64,000 nucleotides of DNA from Phycisphaeraceae bacterium (GTDB lineage: Bacteria; Planctomycetota; Phycisphaerae; Phycisphaerales; Phycisphaeraceae), in the NCBI GenBank assembly GCA_029260715.1, contig JAJDCS010000043.1, positions 62,001 to 126,000 on the forward strand, written 5' to 3'. This document shows positions 48,000 to 55,928 of this stretch, one piece after another (position 1 is the stretch's first letter; every line of letters starts with the position of its first letter). The notes beneath the pieces were generated by a model. It was given only the letters and a program-made list of their open reading frames with translations, was not told the DNA's origin and ran no database searches. Made by a program: the position numbers and the translations under genes.

Positions 48000-49595
48000 T
48001 CATTTCACCTGGTGGCGTGGGAACAGCGGGTCGCCCTGCAGGATCGGCGTGCCGGGTTGGAGTTGGCCCCATTGGGTCCAGGCGTTTAGGTCGCCGGGGC
48101 CATTGTTGGCTAGGGCTTGGGTGTAGTGGTCGCAGCCGATGCGGTGCCAGAGTTGTTCGATCTTGGTGGGCATGATGGGCCAGAGGAGGATTGAGGCGAT
48201 GCGCATGGCTTCGGCGCAGTTGTAGAGGATGGTGCCGACTTCGGGGAGGTTGGCGGGGTCTTTGGCGAGCTTGAAGGGCTGGGTTTTCTCGATGTACTGA
48301 TCGATCGCTCTAATCGAAGCAAATACTTCGTTCGTGTGTCCAACAATATTTAATGCTTTAATTTTCGCATTCCTCTCGTCTGACAACATTGGTGTCAGTG
48401 AGAATCCATGTTCTTGTAACAGGATCAAGCCTCTATCATTGTCTGGAGTTTTAGGCAGTTTTCCGCCGAAATAGCGGTTTGTCATGTTAGAGATGCGGCT
48501 AAAGCAGTTGCCCAGGGTGTTGGCAAGGTCGCTGTTGTAGACGTCGATAAATTTGGCTTCGGCGAAATCGCTGTCGGTGGTGCCCATGGGGCCCGCGGTG
48601 GCCAGGAAGTACCGCAGCGCGTCTAGGCTGAACGTGGCGACGTAGTGGTCGATCTTCTCCAGGTCGATGAAGTTGCCCAGCGACTTGCTCATTTTCTGGC
48701 CTTCGCTGATCCAGAAGCTGTGCGCGTAGACCAGGGCGGGCAAGGGCTTGTCCAGTGCCATGAGCATGGCGGGCCAGATGACGGCGTGGAACCAGAGGAT
48801 GTCTTTGGCGATGAGGTGGACCTGTGCGGGCCAGTAGCCGCGGCGGCTGTCGGTGTCGACGGTGGAGAGGTAGTTGAACAGCGCGTCGATCCAGACGTAG
48901 ATGGTCTGGTCGGGGTCGTTGGGGATGGGGATGCCCCAGCCACGCGAGCCGGTGCGGGAGATGGGCACGTCGTTTAGGCCTTCTTTGATGCGGGCGATGA
49001 CCTCGTTCTTGCGTGCTTCGGGTTGGACGTCGAAGCGTCGGCCGTCAACCTCTTGGCCTTGGAGGAGGGCGAGGAGCTTGTCTTGGTATTTGCTTAGTCT
49101 GAAGAAGTCGTTTTTCTCGGCTTTGCGGACGAGTGGTTTGCCGTTGATGGGGGATTTGAACTCGTACTCATTGGCTTTGTTTTCGGGGACGTACTCTTCT
49201 TGTCCTGTGTCGTACCAGCCTTCATATTGGCCGACGTAGACGTCCTGCGACTCGATCAGGCCACGGATGTATTGGAGGACTTTCTCTTTGTGGCGGTCCT
49301 GGCTGGTGCGGATGAAGTCGTTGTTGGTGATGCCCAGGCGTGCGAAGGTGTCTTGGAAGGCTTTTGCGTTTTGGTCTGCCCACTCTAGTGGGGTGATGCC
49401 GCGTTCGGCGGCGGCGTCGGCGACTTTAGCGGCGTGCTCATCCGTGCCGGTAAGGAAGAAGACGTCATCACCACGCAGGCGGTGGTAGCGCGCGACGATG
49501 TCAGCAATGGTGGTGCTGTAAAGATGCCCGATGTGGGGGCGGTCGTTGACGTAGTAGATCGGGGTCGTGATGTAAAACTTCTGTGGTGTTGACAC
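48000..49595 (-). CDS. metG: Methionyl-tRNA synthetase
   Basis: Class Ia synthetase charging tRNA-Met. The 531-residue form has the Rossmann start FYITTPIYYVNDRPHIGHLY (HIGH motif), DDVFFLTGTDEHAAKVADAA, the WIDALFNYLSTV stretch and the KMSKS loop in SEGQKMSKSLGNF, then the anticodon-binding helical domain. No C-terminal tRNA-binding EMAP-like domain is present. The CxxC zinc knuckles expected in the connective peptide of many MetRS are not visible, as in the shorter zinc-free type. The GTG start at 49595 has TATAAT ending eight bases upstream. Codons in 48300-48500 are markedly AT-richer than the rest. Confidence 0.95.
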   Translation of the reverse strand: MSTPQKFYITTPIYYVNDRPHIGHLYSTTIADIVARYHRLRGDDVFFLTGTDEHAAKVADAAAERGITPLEWADQNAKAFQDTFARLGITNNDFIRTSQDRHKEKVLQYIRGLIESQDVYVGQYEGWYDTGQEEYVPENKANEYEFKSPINGKPLVRKAEKNDFFRLSKYQDKLLALLQGQEVDGRRFDVQPEARKNEVIARIKEGLNDVPISRTGSRGWGIPIPNDPDQTIYVWIDALFNYLSTVDTDSRRGYWPAQVHLIAKDILWFHAVIWPAMLMALDKPLPALVYAHSFWISEGQKMSKSLGNFIDLEKIDHYVATFSLDALRYFLATAGPMGTTDSDFAEAKFIDVYNSDLANTLGNCFSRISNMTNRYFGGKLPKTPDNDRGLILLQEHGFSLTPMLSDERNAKIKALNIVGHTNEVFASIRAIDQYIEKTQPFKLAKDPANLPEVGTILYNCAEAMRIASILLWPIMPTKIEQLWHRIGCDHYTQALANNGPGDLNAWTQWGQLQPGTPILQGDPLFPRHQVK

Positions 49596-49603
49596 GGGAG
49601 GGG

Positions 49604-49609
49604 ATTATA
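49604..49609 (-). promoter_or_regulatory. -10 element of a probable leaderless metG transcript
   Basis: Consensus TATAAT on the minus strand ends eight bases before the GTG start of metG, so transcription should begin at or within a base or two of the start codon. No good -35 is visible. Confidence 0.5.
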
Positions 49610-49657
49610 CGGGCAGATGGGCGGTGGTGGGGGCGTTGTCTTTGGTGCGTTGGGTGG

Positions 49658-49734
49658 CTGGGGCTGAGCGTAGCGTGCCCCAGGGTCGGTGAGCGTCGCT
49701 GTGGCACGCCCGCTTGCCGCGGGCTTAGCCACAG
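49658..49734. repeat. Pair of hairpin repeats upstream of waaA
   Basis: First hairpin: CTGGGGC (49658-49664)/GCCCCAG (49677-49683). Second: outer CTGTGGC (49699-49705)/GCCACAG (49728-49734) with inner GCCCGC/GCGGGC (49708-49713, 49719-49724). The nested layout, including TTA before the closing arm, matches that of 44525-44558. Confidence 0.6.
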
Positions 49735-49778
49735 GCACCCAATCATCGCAGTTGATGCACGTTATTGTTGAAGCTTCA

Positions 49779-49784
49779 TACAAT
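49779..49784 (+). promoter_or_regulatory. -10 element of a probable leaderless waaA transcript
   Basis: TACAAT ends exactly seven bases before the ATG at 49792; no Shine-Dalgarno lies between. Confidence 0.45.
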
Positions 49785-49791
49785 GTTAGCT

Positions 49792-51060
49792 ATGGGGTTG
49801 GCGTACGACATGATTTACACGGCGATTGGGCTGGCGACGAGCCCGGTGTGGGTGTACCGGCTGGCGAGCACGGGCAAGTGGCGTACGGACTGGCCGGGGC
49901 GGTTCGGGCGGTGCGAGGCTGTGCGGCGCGACGGGCGTGCGATACTGCTGGTCCACGCGGTGAGTGTGGGTGAGGTGAACGCGATTGCCAAGCTGGTGGA
50001 GGCAATGGATAGTCGCAGCGGCGGGGCGGTGCGCGTGGTGGTGAGTGTGACGACGGACATGGGCACGGCTAGGGCGCGGCAACTCTTTGAGCCGAGGCAT
50101 CGTGTGGTGCGGTTCCCGCTTGACTTTGGTGTGTGCGTGAAGCGGTTCCTTGACGCGGTCCGGCCTGACGTGGTGGCGCTGACGGAGTTGGAGGTTTGGC
50201 CGAATTTTGTGCAAGAGTGTGAGGGGCGGGGCGTGCCGGTGTGTGTGATTAACGGGCGGTTGAGCGAGCGGAGCGGGCGGTGGTACAAGTTGATCGCGCC
50301 GTTTGTGCGGCCGACGTTTAGCAAGCTATCAGCGGTGGCGGCGCAGACGCGGGGCTACGCGGATCGGTTTGTGGGGTTGGGTGTGCCGGCTGACAAGGTG
50401 CAAGTGCTGGACTCGATGAAGTGGGACACTGCGGCGGTTGAGGCGGACGCGGGGCTAGCGGCGGGCGCGGAGGCGCTTGCGAAGGCGATGGGGATTGACC
50501 GGGATCGGCCTGTGATTGTGGCGGGGTCGACGGGGCCGGGCGAGGAGCGGCTGCTTATTGATCAGTGCCCGAAGGATGCACAGCTTGTGCTGGTGCCGCG
50601 TAAGCCGGAGCGGTTTGACGAGGTGGCGGCGTTGGCGGGGGGAATGGTGCGGCGGAGCGGTCACCCCGACGGGAGCGATCCGCCTGGGGGTTCGCCACGG
50701 TTGTTTTTGCTGGACACGATGGGGGAGTTGGCGAAGGCTTATGCGCTTGCCGATGTGGCGATTGTGGGGCGTAGCTTTTTGGGGTTGTATGGGTCGAACC
50801 CGATGGAGCCGGTGGCGCTGGGGAGGGCTACGATCATCGGGCCTTGTTACAGTGATTTTGCGGATACGGTTGAGGCGTTACGCGAGGGGGGCGGGATTGT
50901 TGTGACGGACGAGCCTGGGCGGGTGGCGGGGGAGTTGTTGGCTGACCGGGACCGGGCGTGCAAGCTTGGCGAGCGGGGGTTGGCGGTGATCCGCGAGCGG
51001 CAGGGCGCGACTGAGCGGCACGCGGAGATGCTTTTTGAGATGCTGACTACGGTCCGTTAA
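49792..51060 (+). CDS. waaA: 3-deoxy-D-manno-octulosonic acid (Kdo) transferase
   Basis: GT-B glycosyltransferase (GT30) that attaches Kdo to lipid A precursor at the inner membrane's cytoplasmic face. Marks: a membrane-anchoring N-terminus MGLAYDMIYTAIGLATSPVW, the acceptor-site motif LLVHAVSVGEVNA, VSVTTDMGTARARQLF, ALTELEVWPNFV, VINGRLSERS, VIVAGSTGPGEERLLID, VPRKPERFDEV, and VGRSFLGLYGSNPMEPVALG. About 422 residues, normal. ATG 49792 is chosen because TACAAT ends seven bases earlier; upstream in-frame starts exist at 49783 and 49765. Its presence shows that the organism makes LPS. Confidence 0.93.
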   Translation: MGLAYDMIYTAIGLATSPVWVYRLASTGKWRTDWPGRFGRCEAVRRDGRAILLVHAVSVGEVNAIAKLVEAMDSRSGGAVRVVVSVTTDMGTARARQLFEPRHRVVRFPLDFGVCVKRFLDAVRPDVVALTELEVWPNFVQECEGRGVPVCVINGRLSERSGRWYKLIAPFVRPTFSKLSAVAAQTRGYADRFVGLGVPADKVQVLDSMKWDTAAVEADAGLAAGAEALAKAMGIDRDRPVIVAGSTGPGEERLLIDQCPKDAQLVLVPRKPERFDEVAALAGGMVRRSGHPDGSDPPGGSPRLFLLDTMGELAKAYALADVAIVGRSFLGLYGSNPMEPVALGRATIIGPCYSDFADTVEALREGGGIVVTDEPGRVAGELLADRDRACKLGERGLAVIRERQGATERHAEMLFEMLTTVR

Positions 51061-51078
51061 CAAAAAGGAGGTTCGTCA

Positions 51079-51153
51079 GTGCGCTGGGTTCGTTGGCTGG
51101 TTGCTTTTCGCACACAGCAGCCTTCGGCATGCTGTGTGGCACCCATTTTGTAG
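51079..51153 (+). CDS. Possible mini-gene or truncated gene remnant after waaA
   Basis: A perfect AAGGAGG (51065-51071) lies seven bases before a GTG at 51079 that opens 24 codons (MRWVRWLVAFRTQQPSACCV, then APIL and stop). The last half of the frame is made of the hairpin repeat at 51110, so this may be the start of a former gene cut by insertion of the repeat. It follows the waaA stop by 18 bases. Confidence 0.3.
   Translation: MRWVRWLVAFRTQQPSACCVAPIL
51110..51139. repeat. CACACAGCA-type hairpin repeat, copy 2
   Basis: Perfect nine-base arms CACACAGCA (51111-51119) and TGCTGTGTG (51130-51138); loop GCCTTCGGCA itself closes on a TTCG tetraloop. Same unit as 45960. Confidence 0.7.
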
Positions 51154-51230
51154 GGGCTCTATGTAGGCGGAGGCAGCACATTGGCCTGCTAGCAACCATC
51201 AGTCAGCCCAAGATCCGGCTATGATGTCAT

Positions 51231-51286
51231 CCGGACCGCTCCCTGATCCGCCTAAGGCGGACGGCTCGTTGTGGTCGGTTTTCCGG
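51231..51286. repeat. Structured dispersed repeat (nested hairpin), copy 3
   Basis: Core TCCGCC/GGCGGA (51247-51252, 51256-51261) with loop TAA, outer GACCGC (51234-51239)/GTGGTC (51271-51276) followed by GGTTTTCC. It is nearly the same as 11219-11276; where the outer arms differ, pairing is kept through a G-T pair. It lies directly before proB. Confidence 0.7.
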
Positions 51287-51293
51287 CCACAAG

Positions 51294-52463
51294 ATGTTTA
51301 ACCAAACACGACCTGAATACCTTGCCATGTCATCGCAATCCGCTGATATCCGTCGAGAGATTTTCGCCAAGGCTCGCCACGTGGTGGTGAAGCTCGGCAC
51401 GCAGGTGCTCACGAAGCGTGACCCTGACAAGCGGGGGCTGGACACGGCGTACATCCGGCGGGTGGCGCGGCAGGTGACGGATTTGCACGACAAGGGGTTG
51501 CGGGTGACGGTGGTGTCCAGCGGCGCGATCGGTGCGGGTTGCATGGAGCTTGGGCTGGACGTGCGCCCGACGGACGTGGCGGACCAGCAGGCGGTGGCCG
51601 CGGTGGGCCAACGCAGGCTCATGACCCACATGCACGACGCGTTCGCGCGGTACGGGCTTGGCGTGGGGCAGGTGCTGCTGACGCGGAGCGATTTTGACGA
51701 TCGGGTGCGGTATCTGAACATCCGCAATTGCATCACACGGCTGCACGAGCTTGGGTGTGTGCCGATCCTTAATGAAAACGACGCGGTGGCGGTGGAAGAG
51801 TTGCGGTTTGGCGACAACGACCTGCTGGCTGCGCTGACGTGCAACGCGCTGCGCGCTGACTTGTTGGTGCTGTTGACGGTGGTGGACGGTCTGCATGACG
51901 AATCGGGGGAAACGATCGGGCTTGTTCAGAGTGTGCGCGACGTGCGGCGGTTTGTCCGGGGCGACACGACCACGCTTGGCAGCGGGGGCATGGCTAGCAA
52001 ACTCGAAGCGGCTCGCCTGGTGACGGACGCGGGCGAGGCGGCGGTGATCGCCGACGGGCGGGCGCCCAACGTGTTGGTCAAGCTGATCGACGGCAAGCCG
52101 CTGGGCACGCTATTTGTTCCGGTGCGGGGCAAGCTGAGCAGTCGGCTGCGGTGGATCGGTTTAACCAAGCGTCCCGCGGGGTGGGTGGTGGTGGATGATG
52201 GCGCTGCCCGTGCGTTGTGCAAGCGGGGTAAGAGCCTGCTGGCTAGCGGGATTACCGGTGTGTCAGGCCGGTTCGACCGTGGGGCGGTGATCGAGGTGCG
52301 CGACTCGCAAGGCAGTCAGATCGCGCGCGGCCTAATAAACTACGACGCCGCCGAGGTGCGCAAGATTATGGGCTACCGGTCCAACCAGTTTGAGAAGCTA
52401 CTTGGCAGGGCCGCTTTTGCGGAGGTGGTGCACCGGGATAATCTTGTGTTGATTGGGGCGTGA
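51294..52463 (+). CDS. proB: Glutamate 5-kinase
   Basis: First step of proline biosynthesis, phosphorylating glutamate. Amino-acid-kinase domain: HVVVKLGTQVLTKRDPDKRG, VTVVSSGAIGAGCMELGL, QQAVAAVGQRRLM, CVPILNENDAVAVEELRFGD, LLTVVDGLHDE and TTLGSGGMASKLEAARLVTD. A C-terminal PUA domain follows (about 290-389, including GRFDRGAVIEVRDSQGSQIA and IMGYRSNQFEKLLG). An alternative ATG at 51327 would shorten it by 11 residues; neither start has a Shine-Dalgarno. proA is not adjacent. Confidence 0.94.
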   Translation: MFNQTRPEYLAMSSQSADIRREIFAKARHVVVKLGTQVLTKRDPDKRGLDTAYIRRVARQVTDLHDKGLRVTVVSSGAIGAGCMELGLDVRPTDVADQQAVAAVGQRRLMTHMHDAFARYGLGVGQVLLTRSDFDDRVRYLNIRNCITRLHELGCVPILNENDAVAVEELRFGDNDLLAALTCNALRADLLVLLTVVDGLHDESGETIGLVQSVRDVRRFVRGDTTTLGSGGMASKLEAARLVTDAGEAAVIADGRAPNVLVKLIDGKPLGTLFVPVRGKLSSRLRWIGLTKRPAGWVVVDDGAARALCKRGKSLLASGITGVSGRFDRGAVIEVRDSQGSQIARGLINYDAAEVRKIMGYRSNQFEKLLGRAAFAEVVHRDNLVLIGA

Positions 52464-52493
52464 GTATTGCATGGGTCGACAGGATTAGGCGGG

Positions 52494-53489
52494 TCAGTCC
52501 CTAACCAATAGCAGCTTCACCCTAAACTCAAACGGCCGTCCTAACTCACCCAGCCGAGGGCCCGTCGCGCGCCATTTGTAGAGGCTGGCGATGATCGGGC
52601 CGTCCCAGTCGTCGTAGCCGGTGGAATTGAGTAGTTTCGCTTTGATTACGCTGCCGTTGTGTTGATCGAAGATCAGCAGGGCCACCGGGTTATTGGGTAA
52701 TGCAAACCCTGTTGCGGCGATGCCCGGTTTTAGCCGGGCGGTCTTGATCTCGATGCCATTGCCGACGAGCACACCGCCGGGCTGCACGCTGTCGGCGTTG
52801 AGACGCAGCGTGGCTGGGGAGGACTCCCTGTCCGACCGTGGCGCGGCGGTCGGGTTGGCGGAACGGGTGTGCGGCTTGGTGGTGTGGTTCTGCGTAGGCG
52901 ATTCTGTTTGGGTATCCGTCTCGGATTGTACTTGATCTTCCCGCGTCGGTTGGGGGTGTTCCGCCTGCTGGGGCATGTCGGCCAACAGGTTGCGGTGGGT
53001 GAGCACTGAGGTTTTGCCGCCGATGATCAGGTCGGTGACTTCCAGCGGTGATTGGGGCTGCGGGGGCGGTTCGACCACATGTCTTGGAGTTTGGTTTGCT
53101 TGTATGGCTTCTTGCGGCGTGGGGGGTGTGGGGTCCAGCGGTATGGCGGCGGCGTTGGGGTCGGCGTCTGTCTGATCTTGCAACGCGGGCTGCTCGGTTT
53201 GGCTTTGCGGGGCGATCAGTTGACGGAAATCGTCGTGAGGGATCCACGCCACGGATGAGACACGCGGCGAATCGCGGCCGGGCTTGGGTTGGTCGGGTGT
53301 GGGCAGGATCGGGTCTAAGTCACTGGTGGCGAGGCGGGCCGATGACGACCCCGTCAGCCATTGCGTAAAAGACGGCAGCATGATCAGGTGCACCGCTATC
53401 GCGATGGCCAACCCGACCAGCAGCGGCTGGGCCGGCTCGCGGTTGACCCGGTATGTGATTGTTTCGGCGCGCATCGGTCTACGGATCAA
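52494..53489 (-). CDS. TonB/TolA-like energy-transducing protein
   Basis: A 331-residue protein with one N-terminal membrane helix (PLLVGLAIAIAVHLIMLPSF), a long proline/glutamine/threonine-rich periplasmic linker (about 60-225) and a C-terminal domain of about 85 residues ending GRPFEFRVKLLLVRD, a TonB-C-like arrangement in which energy from an ExbB/ExbD motor is passed to outer-membrane proteins. Its start overlaps the stop of the exbD-like gene by 11 bases, which supports a shared function. The TonB-C domain is divergent, so a TolA-like or other role is possible. Confidence 0.65.
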   Translation of the reverse strand: MIRRPMRAETITYRVNREPAQPLLVGLAIAIAVHLIMLPSFTQWLTGSSSARLATSDLDPILPTPDQPKPGRDSPRVSSVAWIPHDDFRQLIAPQSQTEQPALQDQTDADPNAAAIPLDPTPPTPQEAIQANQTPRHVVEPPPQPQSPLEVTDLIIGGKTSVLTHRNLLADMPQQAEHPQPTREDQVQSETDTQTESPTQNHTTKPHTRSANPTAAPRSDRESSPATLRLNADSVQPGGVLVGNGIEIKTARLKPGIAATGFALPNNPVALLIFDQHNGSVIKAKLLNSTGYDDWDGPIIASLYKWRATGPRLGELGRPFEFRVKLLLVRD

Positions 53490-53910
53490 GCGGAACGGGT
53501 TGAGGCTGACCGACGATGACGAAGTTTTCGATCCCCGCCGCGCGCACCCGGTCGATCAGCCGGATTAGCGCCGGGCCGCGGTCGGTCGTGCCTTGGGCTT
53601 CCATGGCCAAGTAAAGGGAGATGCCGTCACCGAGGCCAGCTAGTTCCTGCAGCTTGGTATCGAGGTCGGCGTCGGTGATGGGTTGGCGGTTGTAGAAAAG
53701 GTCTCCGTTGCGGTCGAGCGTGATGGCCTGGAGTTGGGCCTCGGTCGCGGGCTTGCCGGTGTTCAACTGCATGAGCTTCACGGGCAGCACCTCCGCGCGC
53801 ACGGTCACGATCAGGCTGTAGATGAAGAACGTCAGCAACAGGAAGATGACGTCGATCAGGGGCATCATCTCCACGCGGGGCGACAGGTCGTTGCGGCGGA
53901 TTTCTCTCAT
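53479..53910 (-). CDS. ExbD/TolR biopolymer transport protein
   Basis: About 143 residues with the ExbD layout: a short cytoplasmic start MREIRRNDLSPRVEM, one membrane helix MPLIDVIFLLLTFFIYSLIV that carries the conserved proton-pathway Asp, and a periplasmic domain ending IENFVIVGQPQP. It works with ExbB/TolQ to convert proton-motive force; no ExbB is adjacent. The ATG at 53910 is favoured over a GTG one codon upstream because TATTAT ends seven bases before it. First gene of the exbD-tonB pair. Confidence 0.88.
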   Translation of the reverse strand: MREIRRNDLSPRVEMMPLIDVIFLLLTFFIYSLIVTVRAEVLPVKLMQLNTGKPATEAQLQAITLDRNGDLFYNRQPITDADLDTKLQELAGLGDGISLYLAMEAQGTTDRGPALIRLIDRVRAAGIENFVIVGQPQPVPLDP

Positions 53911-53917
53911 CACATTA

Positions 53918-53923
53918 ATAATA
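53918..53923 (-). promoter_or_regulatory. -10 element of a probable leaderless exbD transcript
   Basis: TATTAT on the minus strand ends exactly seven bases before ATG 53910; there is no Shine-Dalgarno. Confidence 0.45.
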
Positions 53924-53952
53924 CGTGTCTTGCGGTGATGAAGTTGGGCGCG

Positions 53953-55053
53953 TTATGCCTGGCGCACGGTTCCCCAGGCGCGGGCGATCTGTTCATGGGA
54001 CGCGCCGCTGACGATCGAGACCTCCCCCAGCCGATCTGGCAGGACCAGGCGCAGCCGGCCGTCGGCGACTTTCTTGTCTATAAGCATACTGTCAATCAAC
54101 TGTTGCGTCGGGGGCAGGTTGTCGGCCCGCGTGGGTAGGCCGATGCGGTCGAGCAGCTGTTTCAGCCGGTCCAGCACCGTAGCGTCGCACCGGCCCACTT
54201 CGACCGCTAGGCTCGTCGCCGCGACCATGCCCAGCGATACGGCCTCGCCGTGGTGGTAGCTTTCGCCTGTGCCGTAGCCGGTGGTGGCTTCGATGGCGTG
54301 GGCGAAGGTGTGGCCGAAGTTCAGGTGGGCGCGTTCGCCGGCTTCTTTTTCGTCGGCTACGACGACCGCCGCTTTAATCGCGACGTTGCGGCTGACCAGT
54401 TCAACGAGGGTTTGCGCGTCCTGGTCGGTGATGGCTGCGGTGTGCTGTTCGATCCAATCAAACAGGTCCGCGTCTCGGATCACCGCGTGTTTGACGCACT
54501 CCGCCAAGCCACACTTAAGCTCACGGGGAGGGAGTGTGTTGAGGGTGTTCGTATCAGCCACGACCAGGTTCGGCTGGTAGAAGCTGCCGATGAGGTTCTT
54601 GCCTTGGGGTAGGTTCACGCCGACCTTGCCGCCTACCGACGCGTCGACCATAGCTAGCAGCGTGGTGGGGCACTGAATAAACGGCACGCCCCGCAGGTAG
54701 GTCGATGCGGCGAAGCCCACGGTGTCGCCCACCACGCCGCCGCCCACGGCGATCACTGGGCTCTTGCGCTCGAAGCGCGCCCCGACCAGCAGGTCGTACA
54801 AAGCGCGGACGGTGTCTAGGTTTTTGTGGCTTTCGCCGCTGGGGATTGTGTGGGTCAGCACGTCGTAGCCCGCTTGTGCCAGGGATTGGGCTGCTGCTGT
54901 GGCGTGTGTGTCGGCCACCGCTTGATCGGATATAAGGGCAGCGCGTTTGTGGGGCGCTGCGTCCTTGGCCCAGTTGCCCAGGGAGGCGATCGCGCCCGGT
55001 TCGATCCGGACCTCGTAGCGGTGGTGGGGTAGTTTGATCTCGATAACAGCCAT
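53953..55053 (-). CDS. aroB: 3-dehydroquinate synthase
   Basis: Second step of the shikimate pathway, NAD- and metal-dependent cyclisation of DAHP. About 366 residues from the ATG at 55053: PSGESHKNLDTVRALYD, VIAVGGGVVGDTVGFAASTY, RGVPFIQCPTTLLAMVDASV, GGKVGVNLPQGKNLIGSFYQ, LAECVKHAVIRD and metal-ligand HLNFGHTFAHAIEATTGYG with SYHHGEAVSLGM. All key residues are present. The frame extends to 55260 but that part overlaps the upstream gene in another frame and is low-complexity. It starts 10 bases after the upstream gene's stop, so probable co-transcription. Confidence 0.95.
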   Translation of the reverse strand: MAVIEIKLPHHRYEVRIEPGAIASLGNWAKDAAPHKRAALISDQAVADTHATAAAQSLAQAGYDVLTHTIPSGESHKNLDTVRALYDLLVGARFERKSPVIAVGGGVVGDTVGFAASTYLRGVPFIQCPTTLLAMVDASVGGKVGVNLPQGKNLIGSFYQPNLVVADTNTLNTLPPRELKCGLAECVKHAVIRDADLFDWIEQHTAAITDQDAQTLVELVSRNVAIKAAVVVADEKEAGERAHLNFGHTFAHAIEATTGYGTGESYHHGEAVSLGMVAATSLAVEVGRCDATVLDRLKQLLDRIGLPTRADNLPPTQQLIDSMLIDKKVADGRLRLVLPDRLGEVSIVSGASHEQIARAWGTVRQA

Positions 55054-55063
55054 GGCTGATAGG

Positions 55064-55834
55064 TTACTCGGTTTCTTGGTGGTGTCGCTCCAGCAAGTCC
55101 AACGCTTGGGCGGGGTCTTCGGGCAGGTCGATGGCTTCGTCGTCGTCCGGCGCGTCTGAATGGCTTTGTAGCAGCCTCTGTGTGTGAGCCTTCGACCGCA
55201 GGGGCTTGGCTTGCAACGACCGACGCAGCACGTACCACCCGCCGCCCAGCAAGGCGACAACGAGGAACGCCGCGGTCATGCCATTGGTGGTTGCGCTGGG
55301 TGGGTTGGCGCCTGCTTGCGTGGCGGCTGTGCGGCCGACGAACAGCAGGTAATCGGTCGGCTTGCCGTTGAGGTCTTTGTCGGCGAGCACTTTGTAGAAC
55401 CGGCCGGGCAGGCGCACCTTGGCGCTGGTGGGCGGCGTCGGCGGCGGGTCTACGAGGTAGACGACCACCACGTCATCCTTGGCTGGGTTGACCACCACGA
55501 CCCACTCCGTGAGCTTGCCGTCCCACGGGCCGGGGCGGGTTAGCCCGTCGATATCGCGGGCACGGCCGGCGAATAGCCCCTCGATCAGAAACAACTGCCC
55601 GCGGTGTGTGGCGGGCTCTTTGAGGATCGCTTGGTAGTCGGGGACAGCGGCGCCCGACTCGTCGCCGGGCTGCCACAGCAACGCGTTTTGCAGCAGCGGG
55701 TAGAGGGCGCCGTCGTCGAAACGCGCATCAAAATCACTAGCCGTATCAATTTGCGTGCGTTGGGCATCGGTCAACGGCTGCACAGCCTGGACACACAGCC
55801 CCAGCACCCCGGCGAATAGAACGCTCGCGCACAT
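55064..55834 (-). CDS. Hypothetical envelope protein with C-terminal membrane helix
   Basis: About 256 residues: an N-terminal signal peptide (MCASVLFAGVLGLCVQAVQP), a beta-rich domain (RGQLFLIEGLFAGRARDIDG, LTEWVVVVNPAKDDVVVVYL, KVRLPGRFYKVLADKDLNGK, YLLFVGRT), a membrane helix (GMTAAFLVVALLGGGWYVLR) and an acidic cytoplasmic tail with LPEDPAQALDLLERHH. Family not recognised. The ATG at 55834 is chosen because TACAAT ends seven bases earlier. It is directly upstream of aroB, but no link to shikimate synthesis is evident. Confidence 0.6.
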   Translation of the reverse strand: MCASVLFAGVLGLCVQAVQPLTDAQRTQIDTASDFDARFDDGALYPLLQNALLWQPGDESGAAVPDYQAILKEPATHRGQLFLIEGLFAGRARDIDGLTRPGPWDGKLTEWVVVVNPAKDDVVVVYLVDPPPTPPTSAKVRLPGRFYKVLADKDLNGKPTDYLLFVGRTAATQAGANPPSATTNGMTAAFLVVALLGGGWYVLRRSLQAKPLRSKAHTQRLLQSHSDAPDDDEAIDLPEDPAQALDLLERHHQETE

Positions 55835-55841
55835 GGTTGAG

Positions 55842-55847
55842 ATTGTA
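55842..55847 (-). promoter_or_regulatory. -10 element of a probable leaderless transcript for the gene at 55834
   Basis: TACAAT on the minus strand, seven bases before ATG 55834. Confidence 0.45.
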
Positions 55848-55928
55848 GCATCCGGGCTGTATCGGACGACCGCAAAACCTGCGGGCCAGGCGACCGCGCA
55901 CGCTAAGCCGGTTGCGTACACTTTAGCT

